From assembly GCA_040757355.1 (NCBI GenBank), contig JBFLWY010000014.1, forward strand, positions 1 to 61,742: a stretch of DNA of 61,742 bases, read 5' to 3'. The stretch comes from DTYU01 sp040757355 (GTDB taxonomy: Bacteria; Bacillota; Desulfotomaculia; Desulfotomaculales; Ammonificaceae). Under the pieces are notes generated by a model that worked only from the letters and a program-made list of their open reading frames with translations, did no database searches and was not told where the DNA came from. Numbering within the stretch: position 1 is the stretch's first letter; each line of letters begins with the position of its first letter. Positions 40,665 to 48,402 of this stretch are shown piece after piece. The position numbers were made by a program, and so were the translations under genes.

Positions 40665-41537
40665 ATGGGTGAGATTGAACAGTTGGTTGAGGAGTTCTTA
40701 AGTGATTTGAAGCTGCAGGGCGGTTCAATTAACACAATCGTCGCTTACCGGGGACACCTGAGGCGCTTTATAAACTGGTGCAAGGACAATAATATCGATT
40801 TTCGATCAGTAACAGCTCGCCAAATAAAGCATTTCCGGAACTTTATCGGCAAAAACCCCCTCTCTAAAAACACTATAAATATGGTGATATACGCAACCAA
40901 AGCGTTTTATGACTATCTCATCGAAGAGAGTGTCGTACATAGCAATCCCGTTATTACGAAGCGGTTAACGATCCGCATCGAAGAAATACCGCCCCGCTTT
41001 CTCACGGATGACGAGTTAAAGGTAATCAGCGAAGCCATCGAGCGATCTCCCTCGCGGCTTGAATTCCGGACGATGTTGTGCACGGGCCTGCGGGGGGGAG
41101 AAATTACTGCGTTGTTGCCTGAGGACGTTGTTGTTATCGAGCAGCGGGTTTTCCTCCGCGTGACCCACGGCAAGGGCGGCAGGGGGCGCTATGTCCCCGT
41201 CATGGACCAGGAGGTGGCCAAAGAGCTGCTGACTCTTAAGAAGAGCAAGAAGGAACAGTTGACGCTTTTCGAGTGCCCGCCGGCCAGGGGGAAAGAAACG
41301 CTTTTCGGGAAAACAATCAGGACTTTGGACCGGCACGCGCAGGCGATCGCCGAGGGGACCGGCATCGAATTCACCCCGCACCGGCTGAGACATACTTTCG
41401 CCACCCGCTTATTAAATTCCGGCGAGACCCTCGACGTTGTACAGGATGCACTCGGGCACAAGAACATTCAGACGACGAGGCGTTATGCGCGTACGCTGCC
41501 GGCATCCTTTTTTCGTCTGGCGGCGCGGATCGGATAA
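40665..41537 (+). CDS. Tyrosine recombinase (XerC/D-like integrase)
   Basis: A 290-residue recombinase. The N-terminal SAM-like core-binding domain (about 1-95) contains FLSDLKLQGGSINTIVAYRGHLRRFINW. The catalytic domain has arginine in CTGLRGGEITALLPEDV, lysine in VTHGKGGRGRYVPV, HRLRHTFATRLL, LGHKNIQTTRRYAR and the tyrosine in RRYAR. ATG 40665 has GAAGGGG upstream; the longer open frame back to 40371 overlaps ctpA and its promoter and is rejected. It is the first gene of the element and probably catalyses its integration/excision, though a chromosomal Xer role cannot be excluded. Confidence 0.93.
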   Translation: MGEIEQLVEEFLSDLKLQGGSINTIVAYRGHLRRFINWCKDNNIDFRSVTARQIKHFRNFIGKNPLSKNTINMVIYATKAFYDYLIEESVVHSNPVITKRLTIRIEEIPPRFLTDDELKVISEAIERSPSRLEFRTMLCTGLRGGEITALLPEDVVVIEQRVFLRVTHGKGGRGRYVPVMDQEVAKELLTLKKSKKEQLTLFECPPARGKETLFGKTIRTLDRHAQAIAEGTGIEFTPHRLRHTFATRLLNSGETLDVVQDALGHKNIQTTRRYARTLPASFFRLAARIG

Positions 41538-41742
41538 AAACTGGGGAAAGGGGGTTTGACTTTCAGAATGGCGGAGAGGAAGAGTGATATGGTGCGGGAG
41601 CGGCTTGAGAATCAGATGCGGCTGCTTCTCAAAGAGATCGACCGCTGCGAGCTGCAGGTCCGGGCCGCAGAGGCCGCTCGGGGGGAACTGGACGGCCTCC
41701 GGGCCGAACTCAGGCGCGTTTCGGAACTTTACACAGACATCG
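40665..41742. mobile_element. Left end of an integrated virus-like element (continues to window end)
   Basis: From the recombinase onward the sequence changes: tight plus-strand packing of small genes, visibly GC-rich codons and zinc-ribbon proteins, and none of the chromosomal repeat elements. The element spans roughly 40.6 kb to 61742; this entry marks the left end only, because I cannot see a duplicated attachment site or tRNA at either side. The right boundary is not in the window. Confidence 0.65.
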
Positions 41743-41792
41743 ACAAGCTGGAGAACGCGGAACGGAAGCTGAGGATCGGAAGTGTTGTCTAA
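41568..41792 (+). CDS. Small coiled-coil protein, element early region
   Basis: A 74-residue, highly charged helical protein (LENQMRLLLKEIDRCELQVRAAEAARGELDGLRAELRRVSELY), probably a coiled coil. ATG 41568 is about eleven bases after AAAGGGGG; an internal ATG with GGAGAGGAAG upstream (residue 8) is an alternative. Unknown function; first gene after the integrase. Confidence 0.6.
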   Translation: MAERKSDMVRERLENQMRLLLKEIDRCELQVRAAEAARGELDGLRAELRRVSELYTDIDKLENAERKLRIGSVV

Positions 41793-41812
41793 CTCCCAGA
41801 GGGGTGTGGGGG

Positions 41813-42133
41813 ATGAAGTTCTCTGCACGTCGGCCGCGTTTCTGTGTGATCACTAAATGCCGTCCGGTGGCGGTGCACGGCTGCGCCGTGAAGGGACACG
41901 CCCCGGGCGAATCCGGGTTCTGTATCGGCAAAATGACAAAAGCGGAGGTGTGGACCGCGGAGACGGTCGAGCACGTGAACGACATCTGTTTCTGCGTCTA
42001 TACACCGTTTAAAGGTTGGGTTCGCTTTGTCGTGAATGAGGCGGACCTCAGGATCATCACGGCGCTGATACGAAATTTCGCAAGAAAAACGGGGGTTAAT
42101 CTCCCGGAGTTAGTTGTTTTAAAGGAGGAGTGA
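41813..42133 (+). CDS. Hypothetical element protein
   Basis: A 106-residue protein. The N-terminal half has three or four cysteines (FCVITKCRPVAVHGCAVKGH..GFCIGK), then NDICFCVYTPFKGWVRFVVNEADLRIITALIRNFARKTG. I recognise no family. ATG 41813 follows GAGGGG at good spacing. The stop overlaps the GTGA/TTG start region of the next gene, so it is part of a tightly coupled operon. Confidence 0.65.
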   Translation: MKFSARRPRFCVITKCRPVAVHGCAVKGHAPGESGFCIGKMTKAEVWTAETVEHVNDICFCVYTPFKGWVRFVVNEADLRIITALIRNFARKTGVNLPELVVLKEE

Positions 42134-42138
42134 CCGGG

Positions 42139-42441
42139 TTGCTGCCTGTCGGATTGCGCAAAAAAACTAAGCAGGTTGAGTGTGTCGCCCGCCGCCGGCG
42201 GGGGGTTCTGTTTCTCGTTTTGCGCCGGCCAGGGGAGCGGGTGCGAATGCTGCGCCTCCGCACAAACCTCTCGGCCGGGCAACTGGCGGCCGCGATCAGG
42301 CGGGAAGAGCGGTCGGCCGGGCGGGGGATGCTGCTGCGCAAAACGGGAGGGATAATGTTCGCGGCTGCTATGATCGCATTCTGGTGGGCACTCTGCTATT
42401 GGATGGGCTGCCTGCTGTTCGGGCCGGGGGGCGGACAGTGA
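42139..42441 (+). CDS. Hypothetical protein with C-terminal membrane helix
   Basis: A 100-residue protein. The first 70 residues are very basic (KKTKQVECVARRRRGVLFLVLRRPGERVRMLRLR). A hydrophobic segment (GGIMFAAAMIAFWWALCYWMGCLLF) near the end makes a single membrane anchor. TTG 42139 is about nine bases after GGAGGA; GTG 42130 touches the ribosome site. The next gene begins within its stop codon region. Confidence 0.6.
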   Translation: MLPVGLRKKTKQVECVARRRRGVLFLVLRRPGERVRMLRLRTNLSAGQLAAAIRREERSAGRGMLLRKTGGIMFAAAMIAFWWALCYWMGCLLFGPGGGQ

Positions 42442-42839
42442 AAAACTTAGGGGAAATCATTGACGAACTATCCCACGTGGATGTCGAGGCAAAGTGCCAG
42501 GCGTGCGGCGCGGGGGCCAGACTCAAGGGCAGACAGTTTACCGCGCGCTGCTCCTGCGGGCAGCTTATATTGGTTTCAAAAAGCTTCCTGGCCCAGCTCA
42601 AGCAGAGGTTTTACCGGGAACAGGGGGGCCGCTGGGAACCGGGGCCGCCGAACTGCGGCATATGCCGGGATAGGGGGTTTGTCATCCTGACGGAGCAGCG
42701 GGACACTCGGTTGTACGACTACGGCTACCGTTGTCTGTGCGCGGCGGGACAGGCACGAGATGACCTTTCCGGCTGGCCGGTGGTGCCCGCGCAGAAGGTT
42801 TCCAAACCCCTCTATGACCAGGATGAGATCCCGTTTTAG
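42438..42839 (+). CDS. Two-zinc-ribbon protein (helicase-loader-like cysteine layout)
   Basis: A 133-residue protein from GTG 42438, overlapping the previous stop by four bases. The first four-cysteine module is CQACGAG..CSCGQ; the second is CGICRDRGFVILTEQRD..YRCLC, the layout found before the AAA domain in DnaC/DnaI helicase loaders. No ATPase domain follows. It might be a loader accessory or nucleic-acid-binding factor. Codons are GC-rich like its neighbours. Confidence 0.65.
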   Translation: MKNLGEIIDELSHVDVEAKCQACGAGARLKGRQFTARCSCGQLILVSKSFLAQLKQRFYREQGGRWEPGPPNCGICRDRGFVILTEQRDTRLYDYGYRCLCAAGQARDDLSGWPVVPAQKVSKPLYDQDEIPF

Positions 42840-42866
42840 ACCAGTGCGCGGGATGCGCGGGACGGG

Positions 42867-43706
42867 GTGAGCGGTTTGGCCGGCAGTAATTTTAATTTCG
42901 ATGCGGGTCAGCCGGATAGCGTACTGGCGGACCTGCAGCCCGGGGACCGGGTCAGGGTCAAGTGGAATCACAAACAGGAGCGCGGCGGCTACGGGGGTGA
43001 AGGAACCGTGGTGCAGGTCACCGCCCGGCAGGCGGTGATCAGACACCCGCTGGGCTATACGTTCTGCGTGACGCGGGCGCAGATATTCACCGGAAGCGCA
43101 AAGGTCACGTTTCTATCGCGCGAGGAGGTAACCCGGATGGAAGATGCTCGACTGATGGGAGATGCTCGACTGTCGGACTTCTCACTTAAAGAGCTGTGCG
43201 AGGCGGAAAGCGCCCAGGCGCCTAACAAAGCGCCGACCGGGCCGTCACCAACCGAACAAGAGGCGCCGACGCCGCTTGAAGCGCTGCAGCGGGGCATTCC
43301 GCTCAGCCAGGCGCGCGTGATGACGCCGGCTGACCTGACAAGGGAGACGGCAGAGGAGCTGCTGGCGGCGGGAGTGGCAAAAAGAGAGATTATGCGCCTC
43401 TACGGCTACCGGAGTTCGCAAGGGTTCTTCGGCAAGCTGCAAAAGTGGGGGCTGCACGCGAGCGCCAAGGCGAAAAGCCGCCAAGGGGCGCCTGTAACGC
43501 GGGGCAAGGAAATATCGCTGGAGGAAGCAGTTTCGCGCCTGGACCGGGCGCGGGAAAACCTGAAATCCGTCACGCTCATCATCAATCAACAAAAGGATCT
43601 GCTGACGGAGGAGGTGGCCGCACTCCTTATAAAAATGGAAACAGAGTTTACAAAAGAGGTAAGACGGTACGAGACGGCGCTCAAGAACACCAAGGTGGTG
43701 ATTTGA
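42867..43706 (+). CDS. Putative DNA-binding protein with SH3-like N-terminus and HTH
   Basis: A 279-residue protein from GTG 42867. Residues about 15-75 look like a small beta barrel (LQPGDRVRVKWNHKQERGGYGGEGTVVQVTARQAVIRHPLGYTFCV). A Pro-rich linker follows, then a helix-turn-helix (TAEELLAAGVAKREIMRLYGYRSSQGFFGKLQKWGL) and a long C-terminal helix with coiled-coil pattern. It contains a tandem MEDARL/MGDARL. I infer a regulator of the element's transcription, but the DNA target is unknown. Confidence 0.65.
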   Translation: MSGLAGSNFNFDAGQPDSVLADLQPGDRVRVKWNHKQERGGYGGEGTVVQVTARQAVIRHPLGYTFCVTRAQIFTGSAKVTFLSREEVTRMEDARLMGDARLSDFSLKELCEAESAQAPNKAPTGPSPTEQEAPTPLEALQRGIPLSQARVMTPADLTRETAEELLAAGVAKREIMRLYGYRSSQGFFGKLQKWGLHASAKAKSRQGAPVTRGKEISLEEAVSRLDRARENLKSVTLIINQQKDLLTEEVAALLIKMETEFTKEVRRYETALKNTKVVI

Positions 43707-43707
43707 C

Positions 43708-43908
43708 TTGCCGGAGGGAGAAGAGCCGTGCGACCGCTGCGGGGCGGGCGGGTGTTACGCTTACGCGGGCTACGGGCCCGCCTGCCGGAGTGTCAACTGT
43801 GACTGGTGGTGCGGCGAGGGTGTCTGCCTTTTGGCTATAGACCACGAGATAGCGCGGGAATGTGGAATGCCCGCGGCGGAGGTTATTTGTCCGTTCGAAT
43901 GCCCATAA
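43708..43908 (+). CDS. Ten-cysteine small protein
   Basis: A 66-residue protein with ten cysteines in the order CDRC, GGC, AC, NC, WC, VC, EC, IC, EC. It probably binds two or more zinc ions. TTG 43708 starts directly after the previous stop, with AAGGTGGTG before it. No known family recognised. Confidence 0.6.
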   Translation: MPEGEEPCDRCGAGGCYAYAGYGPACRSVNCDWWCGEGVCLLAIDHEIARECGMPAAEVICPFECP

Positions 43909-43924
43909 GAAAAGGGGTGGTTCC

Positions 43925-44125
43925 GTGAACGAATTATTGCGGGAGCTCCGGGCGGCCGCGCGGGAGATGGCCGACGCCCACCGGGCGCTGGACATGGCGG
44001 CGCCGGATTATGTCGACAGCGCGGTCTACCGGGTGAACGCCGCGCATGCGCGCTACAGCGCGCTGCTGCGGGAACTGCGGCGAGGAGGGGGAGCGAGTGA
44101 AGGTGTACATCGGGATCAGAGATAA
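43925..44125 (+). CDS. DUF2508-like helical protein
   Basis: A 66-residue protein from GTG 43925 (GGGGTGG upstream). REMADAHRALDMAAPDYVDSAVYRVNAAHARYSALLREL aligns with the chromosomal protein at 37488 (YRQLDFCDREYIDSIVF..AAEHRLVAVLQ) in the DUF2508 pattern. A viral copy of a host sporulation-era family is unusual. Function unknown. Confidence 0.6.
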   Translation: MNELLRELRAAAREMADAHRALDMAAPDYVDSAVYRVNAAHARYSALLRELRRGGGASEGVHRDQR

Positions 44126-44456
44126 AGCCGGTTCTTGCGTGCTGGTTAGAGATACCGAGATTGATTACGTCCGCACGCTCAACCACGTGGTCAGGCACAG
44201 CCCGTCGGGCATGGAGTGGGGCTATTCCGGCAGCGGTCCCGCCGACTTGGCGCTCTCCATCCTGACCGACGCCCTGGGCTCGGTCGAAAAAGCGGATCCG
44301 TTTTACCAGGCGTTCAAGTGGCGCGTGATAGCCCGCCTGGACCGTCAGGGTTTCGAACTGCCGCTTGCGGCGGTGCTCGACTGGGTGCAAGCGGTCCGGC
44401 TGTCGCAGGTAGGCCCGCCGGGTCCGCCGGCGGAGTGCAGCCCGCAGTTGAACTGA
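44097..44456 (+). CDS. DUF6166-like protein
   Basis: A 119-residue protein. The centre WGYSGSGPADLALSILTDALGSVEKADPFYQAFKWRVIARL matches the family I know as DUF6166, common in plasmids and phages. GTG 44097 lies inside the previous gene (28-base overlap), after GGAGGGGGAG. Role unknown. Confidence 0.7.
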   Translation: MKVYIGIRDKAGSCVLVRDTEIDYVRTLNHVVRHSPSGMEWGYSGSGPADLALSILTDALGSVEKADPFYQAFKWRVIARLDRQGFELPLAAVLDWVQAVRLSQVGPPGPPAECSPQLN

Positions 44457-44459
44457 CCC

Positions 44460-44948
44460 GTGAACGAGGCCGAACTGCTCTACCGGGAAAACGTCCGGCT
44501 GGCGAGTTTCTTTGCCGGCAGGTTTGTCCACCGCGTTCCGCCGCAGTACCGGGAGGATGTTTTTGCGGAGGCGCAGCTCGGTCTATGGAAGGCCTGCACG
44601 CGATTCGACCCGCGGAAAGGCAGGTTTTCTACCTTCGCGGCGAGGTACATCCTTAACGAGATTTGCGGCTTTATAAGCTATCTCGGAAAGGCGGAGACCA
44701 CGGTTTCAATCGAGGCGGAGATAACCGGGGGAGACAGCCTGGTCCTCGGCGACTTGTTGGGATACGAACAGGATTTTTCCGCGGTGGAGGTACGGAATGC
44801 GCTAAAGGACGCGGACGAGGTTTTCCGGCTGTACTTCGGGGGACTAACGCAAGACCAGATCGCGGACAGGATCAAGTGTAGCCAAGCCCACGTTTCTAGG
44901 CGGATAAAGAAGGCACGGGCTAGGCTGGCCGCCCAACTCCGCGGGTAG
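44460..44948 (+). CDS. Element-encoded sigma-70 family factor
   Basis: A 162-residue sigma factor with region 2 (about 10-70: QYREDVFAEAQLGLWKACTRFDPRKGRFSTFAARYILNEI) and region 4 (about 110-160: DADEVFRLYFGGLTQDQIADRIKCSQAHVSRRIKKARARLA). Regions 1 and 3 are absent, as in small or ECF-like factors. GTG 44460. I infer control of the element's late genes or redirection of host polymerase; the control region at 50456 is a candidate target. A role in the spore cycle is an alternative. Confidence 0.88.
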   Translation: MNEAELLYRENVRLASFFAGRFVHRVPPQYREDVFAEAQLGLWKACTRFDPRKGRFSTFAARYILNEICGFISYLGKAETTVSIEAEITGGDSLVLGDLLGYEQDFSAVEVRNALKDADEVFRLYFGGLTQDQIADRIKCSQAHVSRRIKKARARLAAQLRG

Positions 44949-44965
44949 CGACAAGGAGGGGTTTG

Positions 44966-45367
44966 ATGGGCAAGGTTTTAGCGGGCAACAGGGGGGCGCC
45001 GTCCAGGAGGCGATACGCACCGGGCGGCGAGTACGAGCAAAAACTGCACCGCGTAATGCGGCGTCTGGGCGTAAAAGAATACCAGTTCGACTACAGCCGA
45101 TTTGAGGCGTGGGTGCAACTCACGTATAAGGGGAGCCTCTACCGCTTCGAACATACCGTTGCACGGGCGCAGGCGCGGGGCCAGAAGATTAGCTACGGCT
45201 CCGACTGTTTCGCCCAAATTGTCCTCTCGCTGGAAGACTTGTCGCGCATGATCGAGCGCGGCATCTACGACCTGCAGACCTGGATTGCCGGGATGAAAAG
45301 CCTACCGCCGACGAAGGAAAAGGCATTGCGGTGGTTCGAAGCAGCCTGGCAGACGGCGGGGGGTTAA
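44966..45367 (+). CDS. Phage/plasmid hypothetical protein (family with FAQIVLSLEDL motif)
   Basis: A 133-residue protein from ATG 44966 (AAGGAGGGG upstream). The strip YEQKLHRVMRRLGVKEYQFDYS..YRFEHTVARAQARGQKI..DCFAQIVLSLEDLSRMIERGIYDLQTW is one I have seen in mobile elements of Clostridia, sometimes annotated J-domain-like. No HPD motif is present, so that name is not supported. Function unknown. Confidence 0.65.
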   Translation: MGKVLAGNRGAPSRRRYAPGGEYEQKLHRVMRRLGVKEYQFDYSRFEAWVQLTYKGSLYRFEHTVARAQARGQKISYGSDCFAQIVLSLEDLSRMIERGIYDLQTWIAGMKSLPPTKEKALRWFEAAWQTAGG

Positions 45368-45371
45368 GAGC

Positions 45372-45593
45372 GTGGGTGTGTTTATTCTCCGGAACAGCGG
45401 CGAAAGAGGCGCAGTAGTCATGCCCCTCCGCGGGGGAGCCATGCTTGTTATTCCCGATGCCAGCCGGAGCTTTTATGAGGAGTTGGTGACGGCATACCAG
45501 GATAAGAAGTGCCGTTATCTTCTGACCGCCAACGCGTGCTGCAGAAAGGACGAGGTGGCAGCCATACTCTTTGACTTCTGCGAGCGGAAATAG
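45372..45593 (+). CDS. Hypothetical protein
   Basis: A 73-residue alpha/beta protein from GTG 45372 (VFILRNSGERGAVVMPLRGGAMLVIPDASRSFYEELVTAYQDKKCRYLLTANACCRKDE). No family recognised. It is tightly packed between the previous stop and the next ATG. Confidence 0.55.
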   Translation: MGVFILRNSGERGAVVMPLRGGAMLVIPDASRSFYEELVTAYQDKKCRYLLTANACCRKDEVAAILFDFCERK

Positions 45594-45595
45594 CG

Positions 45596-45802
45596 ATGCA
45601 AAAATTTATCAACCCGCTGAAGATCCTGTCCAGGATAGCGGTCAACCACCCGAGTGTGGGCGAATTCGCGGTTGACTACGAGCAGCGGCGGGTTTTCCTC
45701 CCGCCTGGTCTCTTCGACCAGGCTGCGGAGGTGCTCGGTGTGTGCCCGGCCGCCGGCGCGGCGGCTTTCGAGATCGGCGGGTGGGAGTGGCGCAAGTGGT
45801 AG
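45596..45802 (+). CDS. Hypothetical protein
   Basis: A 68-residue protein from ATG 45596 (KFINPLKILSRIAVNHPSVGEFAVDYEQRRVFLPPGLFDQAAEVLG). Ends with aromatic GGWEWRKW. No family recognised. The following gene starts inside it. Confidence 0.55.
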   Translation: MQKFINPLKILSRIAVNHPSVGEFAVDYEQRRVFLPPGLFDQAAEVLGVCPAAGAAAFEIGGWEWRKW

Positions 45803-46095
45803 ACACCTGCAGGGCGGAGCTTGTGAAACGCGCCCGGGCGGGCAAAATTGCGATAATCGAAATGCCGTTCGCCGTGAAGACAAGGGGCCGTCGGTGCCGC
45901 CCGTTCGTGAAAGTGATGTGTGCCGACCGGGAAAAACTCCTGCAGTGGGGGCGCGCCCGGGGGATCCCGGCCGGGTGGCTGCACGTGTCCCGTTCCGGCC
46001 TTCCCCACTTCGACCTGTGGGGCCGGCAGGCAGAGAGCGTATTGAGAGAGCTTGAGCGCATAGAGGAATTTCTGAAACTACTCGAGGAGGAGTGA
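45787..46095 (+). CDS. Hypothetical protein
   Basis: A 102-residue basic protein from GTG 45787, overlapping the previous gene by 16 bases. IIEMPFAVKTRGRRCRPFVKVM is followed by LLQWGRARGIPAGWLHVSRSGLPHFDLWG, a pattern that faintly recalls DUF4031-type proteins. The C-terminus is a helix rich in Glu. No function can be given. Confidence 0.55.
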   Translation: MAQVVDTCRAELVKRARAGKIAIIEMPFAVKTRGRRCRPFVKVMCADREKLLQWGRARGIPAGWLHVSRSGLPHFDLWGRQAESVLRELERIEEFLKLLEEE

Positions 46096-46100
46096 GCTAA

Positions 46101-46373
46101 ATGACGCGTGAAGAGTGGTACGCCGAAGGGCGCAGGCGCTTCGGCGACGACGTGATGAAATGGAAATTTGTCTGCCCGGCGTGCGGGCATGTTGCCAGCG
46201 TTCAGGATTACAAAGACGCCGGCGCGCCGGAGGGAGCAGTGGCTTTTTCCTGCATCGGCCGATATCTCCCCAATGCGAAACAGGCTTTTGACCCTGAAGG
46301 ACCGGGGCCATGTAATTACACGGGCGGCGGGCTTTTTCGATTAAATCCCGTCCGAATCGACGGCATAGAGAAT
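46101..46373 (+). CDS. VVA0879-like zinc-binding protein (3' end lost in gap)
   Basis: The visible 91 residues begin MTREEWYAEGRRRFGDDVMKWKFVCPACGHVASVQDY, then FSCIGRYLP and GPCNYTGGGLFRLNPVRI. This is the pattern of a mobile-element family I know as VVA0879. Family members end about 10-20 residues later, so the gene probably stops inside the gap. ATG 46101 follows AGGAGG at the previous gene's end. Confidence 0.65.
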
Positions 46374-46473
46374 NNNNNNNNNNNNNNNNNNNNNNNNNNN
46401 NNNNNNNNNNNNNNNNNNNNNNNNNNNNNNNNNNNNNNNNNNNNNNNNNNNNNNNNNNNNNNNNNNNNNNNNN
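46374..46473. other. Assembly gap (100 N) inside the element
   Basis: Exactly 100 N; the true length is unknown. The open frame across it joins two unrelated coding parts. Confidence 0.99.
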
Positions 46474-46760
46474 GCGGCGAAGGCGTGATCCGCCTGGCCG
46501 ACCGGCTGGAAATCCGCACCGTGCACGGGCGCATCACGGACGCACCGCCGGTCCTGCCGGTTTACTACCGCATCTTGGCGCGGCAGGAGACAAGCGTGCG
46601 GTACATTTACCAGGTCGTCGGCATCCGCACCGAATCGCGATCTATCTTGATTTTCGGCTACACGAGTGTTTTAATGCGCAAAGAACTCTGGGCGGGGTGG
46701 GCGAAGCTGATCGAAGCCCTGCCGCCGGTCCCGGAACTCGGGGAGGTGAAAGAGACGTGA
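46474..46760 (+). CDS. Hypothetical protein (5' end lost in gap)
   Basis: About 95 residues remain: VIRLADRLEIRTVHGRITDAPPVLPVYYRILARQETSVRYIYQVVGIRTESRSILIFGYTSVLM.., ending in an acidic tail. It is not similar to the residues before the gap, so I treat it as a separate truncated gene. No family recognised. The next GTG overlaps its stop. Confidence 0.5.
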
Positions 46761-46975
46761 CACAAACGTACCCCGAGATGAACGCGAAGATCACAGACAT
46801 GCTGCGCCGAGACGGGTCGGAGTACGCGCTTTACGCCGCGGCGCGAATCGAGGAGCTCGAGGGACAGGTAAAAGACCTCCGGGACACCTTGGACGAGGTG
46901 CGCCGGTGGCTCTCGGCCTGCAGCGGAGACATCCTTGAATACATTTCCGAGAGACTGAAGGGTAAAACCGGATGA
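46757..46975 (+). CDS. Small coiled-coil protein
   Basis: A 72-residue protein from GTG 46757, overlapping the previous stop. Largely helical: AARIEELEGQVKDLRDTLDEVRRWLSACSG. Probably a coiled coil; unknown role. Confidence 0.6.
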   Translation: MTQTYPEMNAKITDMLRRDGSEYALYAAARIEELEGQVKDLRDTLDEVRRWLSACSGDILEYISERLKGKTG

Positions 46976-47130
46976 CCGCGGCTAAGTGTAAGTGTTTGGC
47001 AGTACGTATCAGCCGGCACGCCAGCCGGCGCTGGCAGAAATACGGGGGCGAGGGGCTGTTGACCGTCCGGAGGGTGCAAGGACGCCTCAGAGAGGCGCTC
47101 CGCCGCCGTCTGCGTACCGGAATCGGATGA
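46972..47130 (+). CDS. Short basic protein
   Basis: A 52-residue frame starting ATG 46972 in an ATGA overlap with the previous stop: CLAVRISRHASRRWQKYGGEGLLTVRRVQGRL. The IS-x-HA-x-x-RW pattern is common in small phage proteins. Low complexity of evidence, but position and overlap support it. Confidence 0.5.
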   Translation: MTAAKCKCLAVRISRHASRRWQKYGGEGLLTVRRVQGRLREALRRRLRTGIG

Positions 47131-47193
47131 ACAGTGGGTCGTGGTTACCATGCTTCAGAGAAACTATTTTAACTAATTCACGGGAGAGATAAA

Positions 47194-48402
47194 ATGGCGG
47201 AATATTGGAACGTGAGCACGCAGATATGGACGAGGCCGGAGGTCCAGGAGGCTTCCGCAGACGCAAAACTTATCTATATTTACCTGTGGACCAACGAGCG
47301 CCGGACGTTGAGCGCAATCTACCCCATGTCTATAAAAACGATCGCCGACCAGACCGGCATCGAGCCCGCCTGCGTCTCAAAAGCCATAGAAGAACTCTCC
47401 GCCGCAGCGCTGGTCGAATACGATTACGACCGCCGGGTGGTCTGGGTTATAGACGCGGTTAAGTCGATCCCCGATATCGACCGCGATCAAAATAAATTAA
47501 AGAATATCGTCAAAAATCTGTCGGTGCTGCCCGACACACCCCTTATCATAAATTTTCTCCAAAAATACTCCTATCTAACTATTCCTTTTCAAATAAAAGA
47601 AGCCCCTACCCAGCCCCTGGGTAGCCCCTACCCAGCTCCTACCCAGCCCCTGGGTAGCCCCTACCCAGCCCCTACCCAGGGGCTGGGTAGCCCCTGGGGC
47701 GAGACGGAAAATGAGACGGAGAAGGAAACTGAAACGGAGAAAGAGATGGAGAACTCTTCTTCTGATGCTTTTAGTAATAATAAACAGCCGCCGCTTCGAA
47801 GGGAAGAGGGGGGTACGGGGGGAGAAACCCGAAGCCCCGGCTGCGGTAAGGGTAAAAGCGGGAATAAAGGGAGCGGTGAGAACGGGGATAAACCAGGTCC
47901 CGGCGCCTGCCACCGGCTCTTCGAACAGGAGTTCGGCAGGCCGCTGTCCCCGCTGGAGGCCGAGCAGATAAGCGAGCTCGAACAAGAATTCACCTTCAAC
48001 CTGGTGCGGGAAGCCCTACGCCGCGCGGTGGCGCAGGGCGCGCGCCGGATCAGATACATTCGCGGCATCCTGGAGAACTGGCGGGCGGCGAACCTGCGGA
48101 CGATCCAGGAGGTTTTGGAATACGAGCAGGCCGTGGAGGAGGAAAGGGCCCGCAAGGTCCCGGGAGTCCGTACCCGTGAGCCGCCGCCGGCGAATGACCC
48201 GGCGGAAAAGTTCAAGCGGCAGCAGAAAAAACGCGAGGAAACGGTCCGCGCGGCGGTGGAGTTTTTGCGCCTTAAGTACCGCGGCCGGCTGCCGCCGCGC
48301 GAGGAGGCTGCGGAAATCGCCCGCGGCTACGGGGAGGAGTTCGTGTCCGCGATATTGGAACAGTTTTACCAATTTTACCAAGGGAGTGATGAGCCGCCGT
48401 GA
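47194..48402 (+). CDS. DnaD-type replication initiator protein
   Basis: A 402-residue phage-style initiator. Residues 1 to about 90 form a winged helix (SIKTIADQTGIEPACVSKAIEELSAAALVEYD). A linker (about 137-170) has three 11-residue repeats (APTQPLGSPYP) and an acidic Glu/Thr stretch. A DnaD domain follows (about 242-300: FEQEFGRPLSPLEAEQISELEQEF..IRYIRGILENWR), then a charged helical tail. Such proteins load the host helicase at the phage origin. ATG 47194 follows GGGAGAG. The DNA of the linker carries palindromic iterons, so the origin may lie within the gene. No element helicase or primase is seen. Confidence 0.85.
   Translation: MAEYWNVSTQIWTRPEVQEASADAKLIYIYLWTNERRTLSAIYPMSIKTIADQTGIEPACVSKAIEELSAAALVEYDYDRRVVWVIDAVKSIPDIDRDQNKLKNIVKNLSVLPDTPLIINFLQKYSYLTIPFQIKEAPTQPLGSPYPAPTQPLGSPYPAPTQGLGSPWGETENETEKETETEKEMENSSSDAFSNNKQPPLRREEGGTGGETRSPGCGKGKSGNKGSGENGDKPGPGACHRLFEQEFGRPLSPLEAEQISELEQEFTFNLVREALRRAVAQGARRIRYIRGILENWRAANLRTIQEVLEYEQAVEEERARKVPGVRTREPPPANDPAEKFKRQQKKREETVRAAVEFLRLKYRGRLPPREEAAEIARGYGEEFVSAILEQFYQFYQGSDEPP
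47602..47700. repeat. Three 33-bp iterons with palindromic cores (candidate origin)
   Basis: Within the initiator gene: three in-frame 33-base units, each with CTACCCAG..CTGGGTAG dyads. Iterated dyads inside an initiator gene resemble lambdoid-type origins. A purely protein-level linker repeat is the alternative. Confidence 0.6.

Noticed and set aside
44966..45367. DnaJ/J-domain label
   Set aside because: No HPD tripeptide and no J-domain helices are visible.
47602..47700. Possible CRISPR array
   Set aside because: The 33-base repeats are adjacent with no unique spacers, stay in frame and encode a peptide repeat.
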